The translations under genes were made by a program, and so were the position numbers. From positions 1 through 33,257 of the forward strand of contig WFZT01000243.1 in assembly GCA_015489415.1 (NCBI GenBank): a stretch of 33,257 bases of DNA, in the 5' to 3' direction. How positions within the stretch are numbered: the stretch's first letter is position 1; each line of letters starts with the position of its first letter. Below, in pieces: positions 24,407 through 33,148 of the stretch. The DNA is from Caldifarciminota bacterium (GTDB taxonomy: Bacteria > Hydrothermota > Hydrothermia > B15-G9 > WFZT01). The notes under the pieces were generated by a model that worked only from the letters and a program-made list of their open reading frames with translations, had not been told where the DNA came from and made no database searches.

Positions 24407-24414
24407 TTATTGCC

Positions 24415-26121
24415 ATGAAGTTTGATAAAAGGCTTGTTGGTGAGATAAGAAAAAAATCTTCATACGTGATTCTTTTACTTTCAACGAGCATTCTCATTGG
24501 ATTTTTTATAGTGCTTCAGGCCTGGTTTTTTAGCAAAATTGTGAACAATGCCTTTCTCGGTCACATGCATCTTCAGGACCTCGAAACACCTATTATTGTC
24601 CTTGCCATTGTCATTGTTCTCAGGGCTGTCTTTGTATGGACAAATAGCCTCATCGCCACAAACCTTTCCATGAGTATCAGGGATAATTTGAGAAGGAGGC
24701 TCATGGAAAAGATTGTTGAACTCGGTCCCTCTTTTACAAGGAGTGAGCGCACCGGAGAGCTTGTATCCACTCTCACCGAGGGTATTGAAAAGCTCGACCC
24801 ATACATTCGTGAATACATTCCTCAGGTGATTCTCACCGCTGTTATTCCGCTCATGGTCCTGATTTTTGTCTTTCCCCGTGACTTTTACACTGGCCTGATT
24901 TTTATTATTACCGCGCCCCTGATACCGTTTTTCATGATGCTGATAGGACTCGTGGCGGAAAAGGTGACAAAGAGGCAATGGAGAACCCTGGGCAAGATGA
25001 GCGCCTACCTGCTTGATGTAATTCAGGGACTCACCACGCTCAAGGCCCTTAACCGTTCTCGCGCCGAAAAGGAAAGACTTCGCCGCATAGTTGACGAATT
25101 TAGAAAAACCACCATAAGTGTTCTTAAAGTAGCTTTTATTTCCGCACTCACCCTTGAGCTTATCGCCACTTTGAGCACCGCGATTGTTGCCGTTGAAATC
25201 GGGCTGCGACTTCTTTACGCCAAATTACAATTCAGCGAGGCCTTTTTCATACTGCTCCTTGCACCTGAATTTTATACGCCTTTCAGACAGCTCGGGGCCA
25301 GGTTTCATGCTGGAATGGCTGGTGTGGAGGCCGCAAACCGTATTTTTGAAATTCTGAAACGCGAGACCGGTAAAAAGCCCCATATCACGGTCTTCAAATT
25401 CAAAGGTAGCATAATTTTCGAAAATGTCAGGTTTTCCTATGGCGAGCGAGAGGTCTTGCACGGAGTTAACCTTGAAATCAAGAAGGGAGAGAAGATTGCG
25501 CTTGTTGGCCCCACTGGTGCCGGGAAAAGCACTATTGCCCAGCTTTTATTGAAATTTATCGAGCCGAACGATGGGACGATACTTGTGGATGGAATTCCAC
25601 TTGACCAGATTGATGATGGCTCATGGCGAAAGCTTATCTCCTGGGTTCCGCAGAATCCCTACATCTTTAATTCCACCGTGCTTGAGAACATCAGAATAGC
25701 AAAGCCAGATGCAAGCATGGAAGAAGTAGAAATGGCGGCAAAGAAGGCTTATGCCCACGAATTTATTAAAGACTTGCCCGACGGATATGATACTCAGGTT
25801 GGGGAGCAGGGAACCCGTTTGAGTGGCGGACAGGTGCAGAGGATAGCTCTTGCTCGTGCCTTTTTAAAAAATGCACCCATCCTGATCCTTGATGAGGCAA
25901 CGGCAAACCTTGACCCGGAAATCGAGAGAAAAATCACTCTGGCCACCGAAGAGCTTCTGAAGAATAAGACAGCCCTGATAATAGCCCATAGACTCACAAC
26001 CGTTTACCGTGCAGACAAAATAGCTGTTGTGAGAGACGGCAGAATAATTGAGACAGGTATCCACGATGAGCTCATCCGTGAAGGTGGATTTTATTCAAAA
26101 CTCGTAAGGGGTGAGGCATGA
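24415..26121 (+). CDS. cydD: Thiol reductant ABC exporter subunit CydD
   Basis: 568 residues. An N-terminal ABC exporter membrane domain of six helices (about 1-310) is followed by the ATPase. The ATPase has Walker A LVGPTGAGKST (363-373), signature LSGGQVQR near 468 and Walker B LILDEATANLD near 490. Membrane-domain phrases such as QAWFFSKIVNNAF, ERTGELVSTLTEGIEKLDPYIREYIPQ and LDVIQGLTTLKALNRS are typical of CydD. With CydC it forms a heterodimer in the inner membrane linked to glutathione/cysteine export or haem handling and needed to assemble cytochrome bd oxidase. ATG 24415 is preferred to the in-frame TTG at 24385. It overlaps cydC by ATGA. cydAB is not in the window. Confidence 0.92.
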   Translation: MKFDKRLVGEIRKKSSYVILLLSTSILIGFFIVLQAWFFSKIVNNAFLGHMHLQDLETPIIVLAIVIVLRAVFVWTNSLIATNLSMSIRDNLRRRLMEKIVELGPSFTRSERTGELVSTLTEGIEKLDPYIREYIPQVILTAVIPLMVLIFVFPRDFYTGLIFIITAPLIPFFMMLIGLVAEKVTKRQWRTLGKMSAYLLDVIQGLTTLKALNRSRAEKERLRRIVDEFRKTTISVLKVAFISALTLELIATLSTAIVAVEIGLRLLYAKLQFSEAFFILLLAPEFYTPFRQLGARFHAGMAGVEAANRIFEILKRETGKKPHITVFKFKGSIIFENVRFSYGEREVLHGVNLEIKKGEKIALVGPTGAGKSTIAQLLLKFIEPNDGTILVDGIPLDQIDDGSWRKLISWVPQNPYIFNSTVLENIRIAKPDASMEEVEMAAKKAYAHEFIKDLPDGYDTQVGEQGTRLSGGQVQRIALARAFLKNAPILILDEATANLDPEIERKITLATEELLKNKTALIIAHRLTTVYRADKIAVVRDGRIIETGIHDELIREGGFYSKLVRGEA

Positions 26122-27845
26122 GGACACTTCGAAGGCTGCTTGCGTTTCTGAAGCCATACGTTTCTGGTATCTTTGCTGCAGCGCTTCTCGGAGTAGCAAC
26201 AATTTTGAGCAGTGTAGGACTGATGGCCACATCTGCTTACATCATAGCGAAAGCGGCACTGCACCCGGCGCTCTACACCCTTCAGCTTGCGATCACAGGA
26301 GTGAGATTCTTTGGAATCTCAAGGGGTGTTTTCAGGTATTTTGAGCGACTTTTTGCCCACAACCTCACATTTAAAATTCTCGGGTATATCAGGGTCTGGT
26401 TTTACGAAAAACTTGAGCCTCTGGTGCCGGCAGGGCTCATTTCATACAAATCTGGGGAAATTCTCTCGAGGATTGTTTCAGATATTGAGACTCTTGAAAA
26501 TCTGTTCGTTCGTGTGGTCTACCCTCCTTTTGTTTTCTTAATCATACTGTTGATAATGGCGATTTTCATGGGTATTTGGGGAAAGATTTTTTCAATTGTA
26601 CTCGCAGGGTTTCTACTATCTGGAGCACTCTTTGTGCCTGGATTTGCATATCTAACCGCCCGGAGCAAGGGCAGGAGACTTATAAGAGAAAGAGGAAGGC
26701 TTTACACCAGTATTGTGGACGCGGTTCAAGGACTCGCTGATCTCATTGTTTTTGGCTACGATAGAAAACAGCTTGAAAAAGTGAACTCACATGGAAATGC
26801 CATGATAAAAATTGAGAAGGAACTTGGAAACCTCGAAGGAGTGCAAAATGGGCTGCTTCTCATTTTCTCAGGATTTGGCGCACTCGCAGTTCTTATTATT
26901 GCCATCCATTTCCATGACCTCGGGAAGCTTAGAGGGGTAATGATCGCGGTTCTCTCTCTTGCAGCCCTGACGAGCTTTGAGGCGATTCTACCATTGCCAG
27001 GTGCAGCTCAGCTTCTCGAAAGCACTATTGAAGCGGGGAAAAGACTTTTCGAGATTGTGGATAAAAAACCGGCTGTCATTGATCCCGTAAATCCGTCATC
27101 TCCGCCTGAGAGGTTCGATGTAAAGATTGATAATCTAACTTTTGCCTATGAAATAGAGCCTGTTTTGAAAAATATCTCTCTGAATGTTAGTGAGGGTGGG
27201 AAGGTGGCAGTTGTGGGCCCAAGTGGAGCGGGGAAATCGACCATTGCAAATCTTCTTTTGAGATTCTGGGACTATAAATCGGGCAGCATCAGGATAGGTG
27301 GCGTTGAAATTCGGGACCTCAAGCAGGAGACTGTGCGGGACCTTGTCAGTGTGATGACGCAGAGAACCTACCTTTTTACCGGAACAATCAGGGAAAACAT
27401 ACTGCTTGCCAGGCCTAACGCCAGTGATGAGGACCTTATCAGGGCTGCAAGCATAGCCAGGATACACGATTTTATAATGAGCCTGCCTGAGGGTTACGAC
27501 ACATTTGTGGGGGAGCATGGCGGACTTTTGAGTGGTGGTGAAAGGCAGAGAATAGCTCTCGCACGAATTGTCTTAAAAGGCAGTCCAATCCTAATTCTTG
27601 ATGAGCCCACGGCAAATCTCGATGCCATTACCGAAAGGGCTATTCTTGACGATATTTTTGAGGCACTGAGGGAAAAGACGATAATTTTCATAACTCACAA
27701 ACTAACACACATGCACCTGATGGATGAAATTTTTGTGCTGAAATCTGGCAGGATTGTGGAAAGCGGCACGCATGATGAGCTGATTGCGAAAAAGGGTCTC
27801 TACTACTCAATGTTTACCATCCAGCAGCAAATTCTTGACATATGA
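26118..27845 (+). CDS. cydC: Thiol reductant ABC exporter subunit CydC
   Basis: 575 residues. The exporter membrane domain has the CydC phrases VGLMATSAYIIAKAALHP, TGVRFFGISRGVFRYFERL and SYKSGEILSRIVSDIETLENLFVRVVYP. The ATPase part has Walker A VVGPSGAGKST (about 365-375), LLSGGERQRIALAR and LILDEPTANLD. It pairs with CydD, whose stop it overlaps by ATGA. Both ATPase halves appear complete, so neither is a degenerate subunit. Loss of this pair in E. coli blocks cytochrome bd assembly and makes the periplasm too oxidising. Presence of the pair implies a bd-type oxidase elsewhere in the genome and life under low oxygen, which is inference. Confidence 0.92.
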   Translation: MRTLRRLLAFLKPYVSGIFAAALLGVATILSSVGLMATSAYIIAKAALHPALYTLQLAITGVRFFGISRGVFRYFERLFAHNLTFKILGYIRVWFYEKLEPLVPAGLISYKSGEILSRIVSDIETLENLFVRVVYPPFVFLIILLIMAIFMGIWGKIFSIVLAGFLLSGALFVPGFAYLTARSKGRRLIRERGRLYTSIVDAVQGLADLIVFGYDRKQLEKVNSHGNAMIKIEKELGNLEGVQNGLLLIFSGFGALAVLIIAIHFHDLGKLRGVMIAVLSLAALTSFEAILPLPGAAQLLESTIEAGKRLFEIVDKKPAVIDPVNPSSPPERFDVKIDNLTFAYEIEPVLKNISLNVSEGGKVAVVGPSGAGKSTIANLLLRFWDYKSGSIRIGGVEIRDLKQETVRDLVSVMTQRTYLFTGTIRENILLARPNASDEDLIRAASIARIHDFIMSLPEGYDTFVGEHGGLLSGGERQRIALARIVLKGSPILILDEPTANLDAITERAILDDIFEALREKTIIFITHKLTHMHLMDEIFVLKSGRIVESGTHDELIAKKGLYYSMFTIQQQILDI

Positions 27846-27980
27846 AATGGTAGAACCTGAGGGATGATCTTTCAGGACTCACCGACCTCTGAGCCTGTTC
27901 GAAATATCCTAAATTTAAGTTGCACCTTTTTAAAAGACCCTCATAATCCCATTAATTATAGCAGACCCGTCGTAAATTCT

Positions 27981-28004
27981 CCCTCCTTCCCAGGGGAAGG
28001 AGGG
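27981..28004. repeat. Intergenic palindrome (CCCTCCTTCC type)
   Basis: Positions 27981-27990 pair perfectly with 27995-28004 around CAGG. Pyrimidine-rich left arm and purine-rich right arm are as in the other elements, and GGGGAGAATGGGG follows, as it does near 7100. Confidence 0.65.
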
Positions 28005-28116
28005 GGCAGGGGAGAATGGGGTAAAATTAACAATCCTTGGATTTGAAATGTCTAATGGAGCTATATTTCTGAACATACATTGATACAACTAAATTTATCC
28101 ATTCCACCCCAACCCT

Positions 28117-28133
28117 CCCTTCCAGAGGAAGGG
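28117..28133. repeat. Intergenic palindrome (CCCTTCC type)
   Basis: CCCTTCC pairs with GGAAGGG around AGA; the preceding CCACCCCAACCCTC matches the lead-in CCCTCACCCCAACCCTC of copy A near 7301. Confidence 0.6.
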
Positions 28134-28299
28134 GGGGAGTTTGCTACTTAAGATGCTTAAGGTAACTTGTTTAACCTCACTTCTATATTCAATCTATTCA
28201 CTCGGAGCTAAAAGTAACCAGAGGAACATTTTCGAACAGGTTGCCGACCTCTTGAATTCTCAAAGGAAAAGTTTTATAAAATTATTGCTATTTAAAAAT

Positions 28300-28462
28300 G
28301 GAGATGGGATGAGCATCTCCTCTCAGAGTGTTTGAAAAATAGCCTAACCTCCTGAATCGAGTGATTCAGGCACGAATAACGAGGCCCCCCTGAGAGGAGA
28401 TATCTCCTCTCAGGGGTAAAGCCCCAGGGGTAGGGAAGAAACCACTCACTCATCCCATCTCC
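28300..28462. repeat. 163-bp element bounded by a 14-bp inverted repeat, with competing hairpins inside
   Basis: GGAGATGGGATGAG (28300-28313) is perfectly inverted at 28449-28462. Inside lie an 8-bp hairpin (28351-28358 with 28363-28370) and a 30-bp perfect palindrome (28387-28416). ATCTCCTCTCAG at 28315-28326 is complementary to 28390-28401, so that segment can pair either with it or within the palindrome. It could be a MITE-like element or a structured RNA. It ends 19 nt before the -35 box of the next gene. Confidence 0.6.
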
Positions 28463-28480
28463 TCCTCATTTTCCCCCAGC

Positions 28481-28510
28481 TTGTATATTTTGAGGAAGGT
28501 CAATTATAAT
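28481..28510 (+). promoter_or_regulatory. Promoter of the PorV-like gene, leaderless spacing
   Basis: TTGTAT (28481-28486), an 18-nt spacer and a perfect TATAAT (28505-28510) lie 8 nt before the ATG at 28519. No Shine-Dalgarno site is present. Confidence 0.6.
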
Positions 28511-28518
28511 TGTGGGGT

Positions 28519-29355
28519 ATGAAATGGATAGGAATTGTTATTCTCACATTTTCTCTTTTGAATGCAGCCTTTGAGTTTGACTACTCAGGCTCACGCTCCG
28601 ATGCCCTTGCCAATGCTTACACATCCATCGCAGAGGGCGTGGAAGGCGTGATTTTTAACCCCGCTGCTACGGCTACCCTGAACGGTCGCGAAATATCAGC
28701 CTATTACAACTACCTTTACTCCTCACTCGGAGCCGGACTAAAAGGGCTGACACTCCAGTATGGACCTCTCAAAATCCTCAATCGCAAGTTTGCAGTCTCT
28801 ATTCTGAGGCTTTCAGCGCAGTTTGATAATGAGACCTATGCTGAGAATACCATCGTGCTTTCGCATGGATTTCCCGTCTCGTCAAATTTATATGCCGGTT
28901 TCAACCTCAATGTCTATCATCTCCAGAATCCCATGAATCTTGGAAATGCAACCACTTTTGGCATTGATTTTGGTGTTCTTGCAAAGATTTATGATAGATG
29001 GAGCCTTGGGTTTTCCATTCACAATCTGAATAATCCGAGGCTTACGGCTCAAACAGGCACCGAAGAGCTACCATTCTGGATTCAGGGTGGAGTCTCTTTC
29101 AAGGGTGGCAGGTATTCGCTGACATCATTTGAACTCAGAGAATCAAAGGACTATCCTGTGAGAATTTCCATTGGAGAGGAAGTTAAGGTTCTGGAATTTG
29201 CAAAACTCCGTGCCGGACTGATGAGTGAGGGCTCTCTTTTTAGGTTCACCAGCGGCGTTGGGCTTAAGGTCAGAAAGTTCCAGTTTGATTACGCACTGTG
29301 GTATAATCCGGACCTGCCACTTACCCATACTGTTACGTTCAAATTCGTTCCCTGA
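28519..29355 (+). CDS. PorV/PorQ-like outer-membrane beta-barrel protein
   Basis: 278 residues. An N-terminal signal (MKWIGIVILTFSLLNAAF) precedes FDYSGSRSDALANAYTSIAEGVEGVIFNPAATATL, the hallmark opening of FadL-like PorV/PorQ/UPF0164 barrels in FCB bacteria. The rest is alternating beta strands (YAGFNLNVYHLQN, WSLGFSIHNLNN, PVRISIGEEVKV) ending in HTVTFKFVP. PorV-type proteins serve T9SS cargo at the outer membrane. This fits the T9SS-like sorting domain at the left edge, though the direct pairing is inference. It starts a plus-strand run with the HhH/barrel fusion, acpS and arcC. The earlier in-frame start at 28510 overlaps the -10 box and is rejected. Confidence 0.82.
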   Translation: MKWIGIVILTFSLLNAAFEFDYSGSRSDALANAYTSIAEGVEGVIFNPAATATLNGREISAYYNYLYSSLGAGLKGLTLQYGPLKILNRKFAVSILRLSAQFDNETYAENTIVLSHGFPVSSNLYAGFNLNVYHLQNPMNLGNATTFGIDFGVLAKIYDRWSLGFSIHNLNNPRLTAQTGTEELPFWIQGGVSFKGGRYSLTSFELRESKDYPVRISIGEEVKVLEFAKLRAGLMSEGSLFRFTSGVGLKVRKFQFDYALWYNPDLPLTHTVTFKFVP

Positions 29356-29388
29356 TTTCGGGAATTTCTGGTAAGGGAGGATTTAGAG

Positions 29389-31830
29389 GTGAATATTCTT
29401 TTTTTAATTCTTTTAGCCTTCAGGATAAACATAAACAATGCCACGCTGGATGAAATAAAAAAGCTTCCTGTAGGCTATCAGGATGCAGATTCCATTTATC
29501 ATGAAATTCTGAAGGCTCATCCCGATACAACTGTCTCTCTTGAGGACATTCTCAAAGAGAAAACTGTCCCTGAGTGGAAGGCAAAGAACATATACCAATA
29601 CATCTTTTACCATGGGGGGATTTCGAGTTACTACGAACTTTCTAAAATCAAGGGTGTGAATGCCGGAGACCTCGCAAGGTGGAAGAAATATATTTACATA
29701 AAACCGAGAAGGGAGGGGAGAAACCTGATTTTCGATATCCAGAGGGTGCGCTCACGGACTGCGAGTGAGGAATCACCGAGGGAGAGTGCCCTCGATTGGT
29801 GGATTCTGAAGCTTGTGGAACCCATTAATGTGAATAAGGCAGAGGTTGATGAACTCTATGCACTTGATAGAGTTTCATTGATAGATGCCGCTGCAGTAGT
29901 GAGAAGGGCGCGAATTCTTCCTTTGAGGAATCGTCGCGATTTGAGACGTGTTCCACATCTTTCTTACTATGGCTACCGTAACATGGTGAATTTTGTCACC
30001 TACCGTGATAGAAAGCCAAGAATTGTGGATGGATGGCTCAATATTTACTCGTCATACTATCCCGATATCTATATCGGCGAGTCTCTTATCAGCGATGTCA
30101 TTTCAAATCTCTCTGATAGCCTCTCGCGCGAGGACTACCGAAGGTCTGGCTGGACTGATGAAGAGATTGATTCCCTTGCCTCGAGGCTGAGAAAAGAGAG
30201 AGAAGATTTATCTGCCCTCAGAAACTATCCATACTTCAGGACGAAGGTTGTTTCAAATGTCAGGGGAAAACTCAGATTCGGACTGCTTTTTGAGAAGAGT
30301 CCCACGAGGGTGAACGAGCTCAAGAAGGGTTTCATCGGCGTTGAGAAGGTCAAACTGGCAAAGCATTTCTACCTTTCAAAATTGTATGTCGGCAATATCA
30401 GGGTCACGCTTGGGCAAGGGCTTGTTCTGGACAACAGTGATGAGCTGAGAGATAGGTTGATAAGCAGGGCACGTGGGATTTACGGTGATGTTACATCCAA
30501 TACAGACTTTGCCTTCAATGGAGTTGCCTTTGAATTTAAGTATCTTGGATTCAACCCAATTTTTGTTTACTCGAAAAATTCAAGAAATGCCATACTGGAT
30601 AGGGATGGAAATCCGCTCTTTTATTTTGTCGGGCATCCGGCTCCATCAGTTTTTAAAAACAAACTAACCGAAAGAGTCCTTGCAACGAGTTTGAGGTTTA
30701 ATCTTGGTGGTAACACCCTGCCGGTTGGCACTCAGGTTGCTCTAAATTTGATGAAACTTACCTATTCAAAACCATTTTCGCTTGCCTGGGAAGATGTCAC
30801 AAAACCGTTTTCTCGCGAAGAGGCAAGCGGGCCAGCATTTGAATGGCACACCGGTAAGGAAAACCTATTTGGTAGTCTCGAGCTCAGGACGGTTCTATTC
30901 CCGTTCTCCATTGAGCTTGAGGCGGCAAAGCAGAAAGATGCTGGTTCTGCATATCTTCTTAAGGCACGGATTCAGGAAAACCCTTACTATTTCAACATAA
31001 TTTTCAGGCACTATGGCGTGGATTACATGAATCCTTACATGAGAACTTTTCAGGAGGCGTCGCGTTTTCAATACACGGTTCTTGATAGAAATTATCGTTT
31101 GAACGATCCACTTTATTCCAATCTTTCTAATTTTCCTGTACCGAAGCCCGAGACCGGAATTTATGTGGAATCGCGGTACCAGATGTCCTCAAAGTTGATA
31201 TTCCCGCGGGTTTACCTCGATGTTTGGCGAGATAACACCACCATGCTTGACAATTACAGATTCCAGGGAAGCGTGGAGTATAGGCTGGTGAATCCCCTGA
31301 GGTTGAGGTTTACCGAGAAAATACAGAACAGGCATAGTGCAAGATACTTAGGGATCACAAGAAGCCTGACCTACGAGACCACGCTGAGGCTTTATTATGT
31401 TTTTCGCGGAACATACATGGGAATTACACTGAGGCACTCAAGGGTGCTTCTTACTCCGAGAGAAGACTATTCCAATGAGATAAACGGTGGATACCTTGCC
31501 CTCGACCTTCAGTATCCGGTAGCGCGTAGCCTCGATTTCAGGCTTGGCACCACAGTATGGAGGAACAACGGGATGTCTCAGTGGGGATTTGAGGATACTG
31601 GAATTGATTTCATGTACGGCAATGGCAACAAGGTGTATTTCTCGATTGTGGAAAGGCTCACAAGAAACATGGGTGTAAAACTTAAATTCAGGCTTAAAAA
31701 CACATACTATCCTCACGGTGGGTTGCTCGGGCAGGGGATTTACAATCCCATCACCGGCAACTGGCTTACTGGATTCAGTGAGGAGAGGAACGCATTTTCC
31801 TTTAATCTGAGTTTTGACTATAGGTTTTAA
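29389..31830 (+). CDS. Helix-hairpin-helix (ComEA-like) protein fused to an outer-membrane-type beta barrel
   Basis: 813 residues. A short hydrophobic start (MNILFLILLAF) leads into two or more HhH repeats: INNATLDEIKKLPVGY near 15-30, SSYYELSKIKGVNAGDLARW near 80-100, and INVNKAEVDELYALDRVSLIDAAAVVRRA near 150-180. Such repeats bind DNA in ComEA and UvrC. From about residue 200 the protein is beta-rich with aromatic strand ends and finishes SFNLSFDYRF, the pattern of an outer-membrane barrel. The GTG start at 29389 has AGGGAGG 8 nt upstream. A role in surface DNA contact or uptake is possible, but HhH may instead be structural here. No other competence gene is adjacent. It is followed 3 nt later by acpS. 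Confidence 0.7.
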   Translation: MNILFLILLAFRININNATLDEIKKLPVGYQDADSIYHEILKAHPDTTVSLEDILKEKTVPEWKAKNIYQYIFYHGGISSYYELSKIKGVNAGDLARWKKYIYIKPRREGRNLIFDIQRVRSRTASEESPRESALDWWILKLVEPINVNKAEVDELYALDRVSLIDAAAVVRRARILPLRNRRDLRRVPHLSYYGYRNMVNFVTYRDRKPRIVDGWLNIYSSYYPDIYIGESLISDVISNLSDSLSREDYRRSGWTDEEIDSLASRLRKEREDLSALRNYPYFRTKVVSNVRGKLRFGLLFEKSPTRVNELKKGFIGVEKVKLAKHFYLSKLYVGNIRVTLGQGLVLDNSDELRDRLISRARGIYGDVTSNTDFAFNGVAFEFKYLGFNPIFVYSKNSRNAILDRDGNPLFYFVGHPAPSVFKNKLTERVLATSLRFNLGGNTLPVGTQVALNLMKLTYSKPFSLAWEDVTKPFSREEASGPAFEWHTGKENLFGSLELRTVLFPFSIELEAAKQKDAGSAYLLKARIQENPYYFNIIFRHYGVDYMNPYMRTFQEASRFQYTVLDRNYRLNDPLYSNLSNFPVPKPETGIYVESRYQMSSKLIFPRVYLDVWRDNTTMLDNYRFQGSVEYRLVNPLRLRFTEKIQNRHSARYLGITRSLTYETTLRLYYVFRGTYMGITLRHSRVLLTPREDYSNEINGGYLALDLQYPVARSLDFRLGTTVWRNNGMSQWGFEDTGIDFMYGNGNKVYFSIVERLTRNMGVKLKFRLKNTYYPHGGLLGQGIYNPITGNWLTGFSEERNAFSFNLSFDYRF

Positions 31831-31833
31831 TTT

Positions 31834-32214
31834 ATGCCGATTTTTGTGGGTGTTGACCTTGTTGAAATTGATAGACTGAAGAAGATCTTTGAAAGGCACA
31901 GAGAAAAATTTAAGAAACGGATTTTCACAGAGGCCGAGATCGAAGAGTGTGAAAAGAGAAAAAACTATGAGGAGTGCTATGCCGCAAGATTTGCGGCAAA
32001 GGAAGCGTTTTCTAAAGCAATTGGAACTGGTATGAGAAAAGGAGTTAGATTCATTGACATTGAGGTAATAAATTTGCCAAGCGGGAAGCCGATTTTGAGA
32101 CTATACGGTAAAGCTCTTGAGTTTCTGAATGGTGCCCACGTAGATGTGAGTCTTTCTCACACTGAGCATCATGCCATTGCTGTGGTTGTGATTGAGAGGA
32201 GAGAAAATGGATAG
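31834..32214 (+). CDS. acpS: Holo-[acyl-carrier-protein] synthase
   Basis: 126 residues, the usual AcpS size. It has the magnesium-binding Asp in GVDLVEIDRL and the Glu in AARFAAKEAFSKAIGTG, plus a closing HVDVSLSHTEHHAIAVVVIE block. AcpS moves the 4'-phosphopantetheine arm of coenzyme A to the serine of acyl carrier protein, making it able to carry fatty-acid intermediates. The start is 3 nt after the barrel gene and its stop overlaps the next gene by 8 nt, so it depends on upstream transcription. It has no clear ribosome site of its own. Confidence 0.94.
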   Translation: MPIFVGVDLVEIDRLKKIFERHREKFKKRIFTEAEIEECEKRKNYEECYAARFAAKEAFSKAIGTGMRKGVRFIDIEVINLPSGKPILRLYGKALEFLNGAHVDVSLSHTEHHAIAVVVIERRENG

Positions 32215-33148
32215 AAAAGTCGTCATCGCTCTTGGTGGAAATGCACTGAGAAGCAAAGGTGAGACTTTTACCATCGAGCATCAGTATAACAGGGCTAAAA
32301 GGTCGCTTGTACCAATTGTTGAACTAATTAGGGAAGGTTACAGGATAGTCATCACCCACGGCAATGGTCCACAGGTAGGGGTTGAGTTTTTCCGCAATAT
32401 ACTTGCAAGGGATAAATATCCACCCTATCCGCTTGATGTATTAAATGCGGAGACTCAGGGATGGATGGGATATATCATCTCCCTTGCCATCACAAATCGA
32501 ATGGCAGAGCTGAATATGAGAAGGCATGTAACCACTGTCGTTACTCGTGTGATCGTGGATAAAAATGACCCTGCTTTTCGAAACCCCACAAAGCCCATCG
32601 GTAACTTTTTCACAGAGAGTGAGATGCTCGAACTGAAGAAGAAATTTCCATCACTGGTCTTTAAAAATGACGCCAACCGTGGGTATAGAGTTGTGGTTCC
32701 TTCTCCGAAGCCCCTCGAGGTGCTGGAGGCAGGGGAGATCAAGAAACTTGTAGATGATGGTGAGATTGTAATTGCAGCAGGTGGCGGTGGAATTCCGATC
32801 ATAAAGGAGGATGGAGGTTTTCGAGGAGTGGAAGCGGTAATTGATAAGGACCTTGCTTCAGCAGTGCTGGCACGCAATATCGGGGCCGAGAAACTCGTTA
32901 TACTCACTGAAGTTCCCTACGTTTATCTCGATTTTGGCAAGCCCACTCAGCGGGAGCTAAGAGAAGTCCACCTCGACGAGATAAAAAGGCATTACGCGGA
33001 AGGTCAGTTCCCCCCAGGAAGTATGGGCCCCAAGGTAGAAGCTGCGATTGAATTCCTTGAAAATGGTGGAGATGAGGTTATCATTACGTCACTTGATTTG
33101 TCCCTCGAAGCAATCCACGGAAAAGGAGGCACAAGGATTGTACCATGA
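32207..33148 (+). CDS. arcC: Carbamate kinase
   Basis: 313 residues. The amino-acid kinase fold is clear: VVIALGGNALRSKGE at the start, THGNGPQVGVEFFRN, the carbamate-kinase phrase NAETQGWMGYIISLAI, DKDLASAVLARNIGAEKLVILTEV for ADP, and FPPGSMGPKVEAAIEFLENGG near the end. The enzyme interconverts carbamoyl phosphate plus ADP with carbamate plus ATP, usually for arginine or purine fermentation. Some archaeal relatives work in the reverse direction. arcA and arcB are not adjacent. ATG 32207 with AGAGGAGAG upstream is preferred to the TTG at 32192, which is that ribosome region. It overlaps the next gene by ATGA. Confidence 0.93.
   Translation: MDRKVVIALGGNALRSKGETFTIEHQYNRAKRSLVPIVELIREGYRIVITHGNGPQVGVEFFRNILARDKYPPYPLDVLNAETQGWMGYIISLAITNRMAELNMRRHVTTVVTRVIVDKNDPAFRNPTKPIGNFFTESEMLELKKKFPSLVFKNDANRGYRVVVPSPKPLEVLEAGEIKKLVDDGEIVIAAGGGGIPIIKEDGGFRGVEAVIDKDLASAVLARNIGAEKLVILTEVPYVYLDFGKPTQRELREVHLDEIKRHYAEGQFPPGSMGPKVEAAIEFLENGGDEVIITSLDLSLEAIHGKGGTRIVP

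Larger units (their letters stand above)
27846..28299. other. Non-coding gap with palindromic repeats
   Basis: No supported gene. Palindromes occur at 27981-28004 (10-bp stem, CCCTCCTTCC/GGAAGGAGGG) and around 28113-28137 (CCCTTCC/GGAAGGG core). The word CCTGTTCGAAA near 27896 recurs inverted near 28233. Confidence 0.55.

Noticed and set aside
24401-24414. The in-frame TTG at 24385 as cydD start
   Set aside because: It would place the TAAAAT box inside the gene and add a tail not typical of CydD; the ATG at 24415 gives a normal start.
28141-28335. Plus-strand ORF of 64 codons in the gap before the PorV-like gene
   Set aside because: It starts with TTG, has no ribosome site or recognisable family, and runs into the 163-bp inverted-repeat element.
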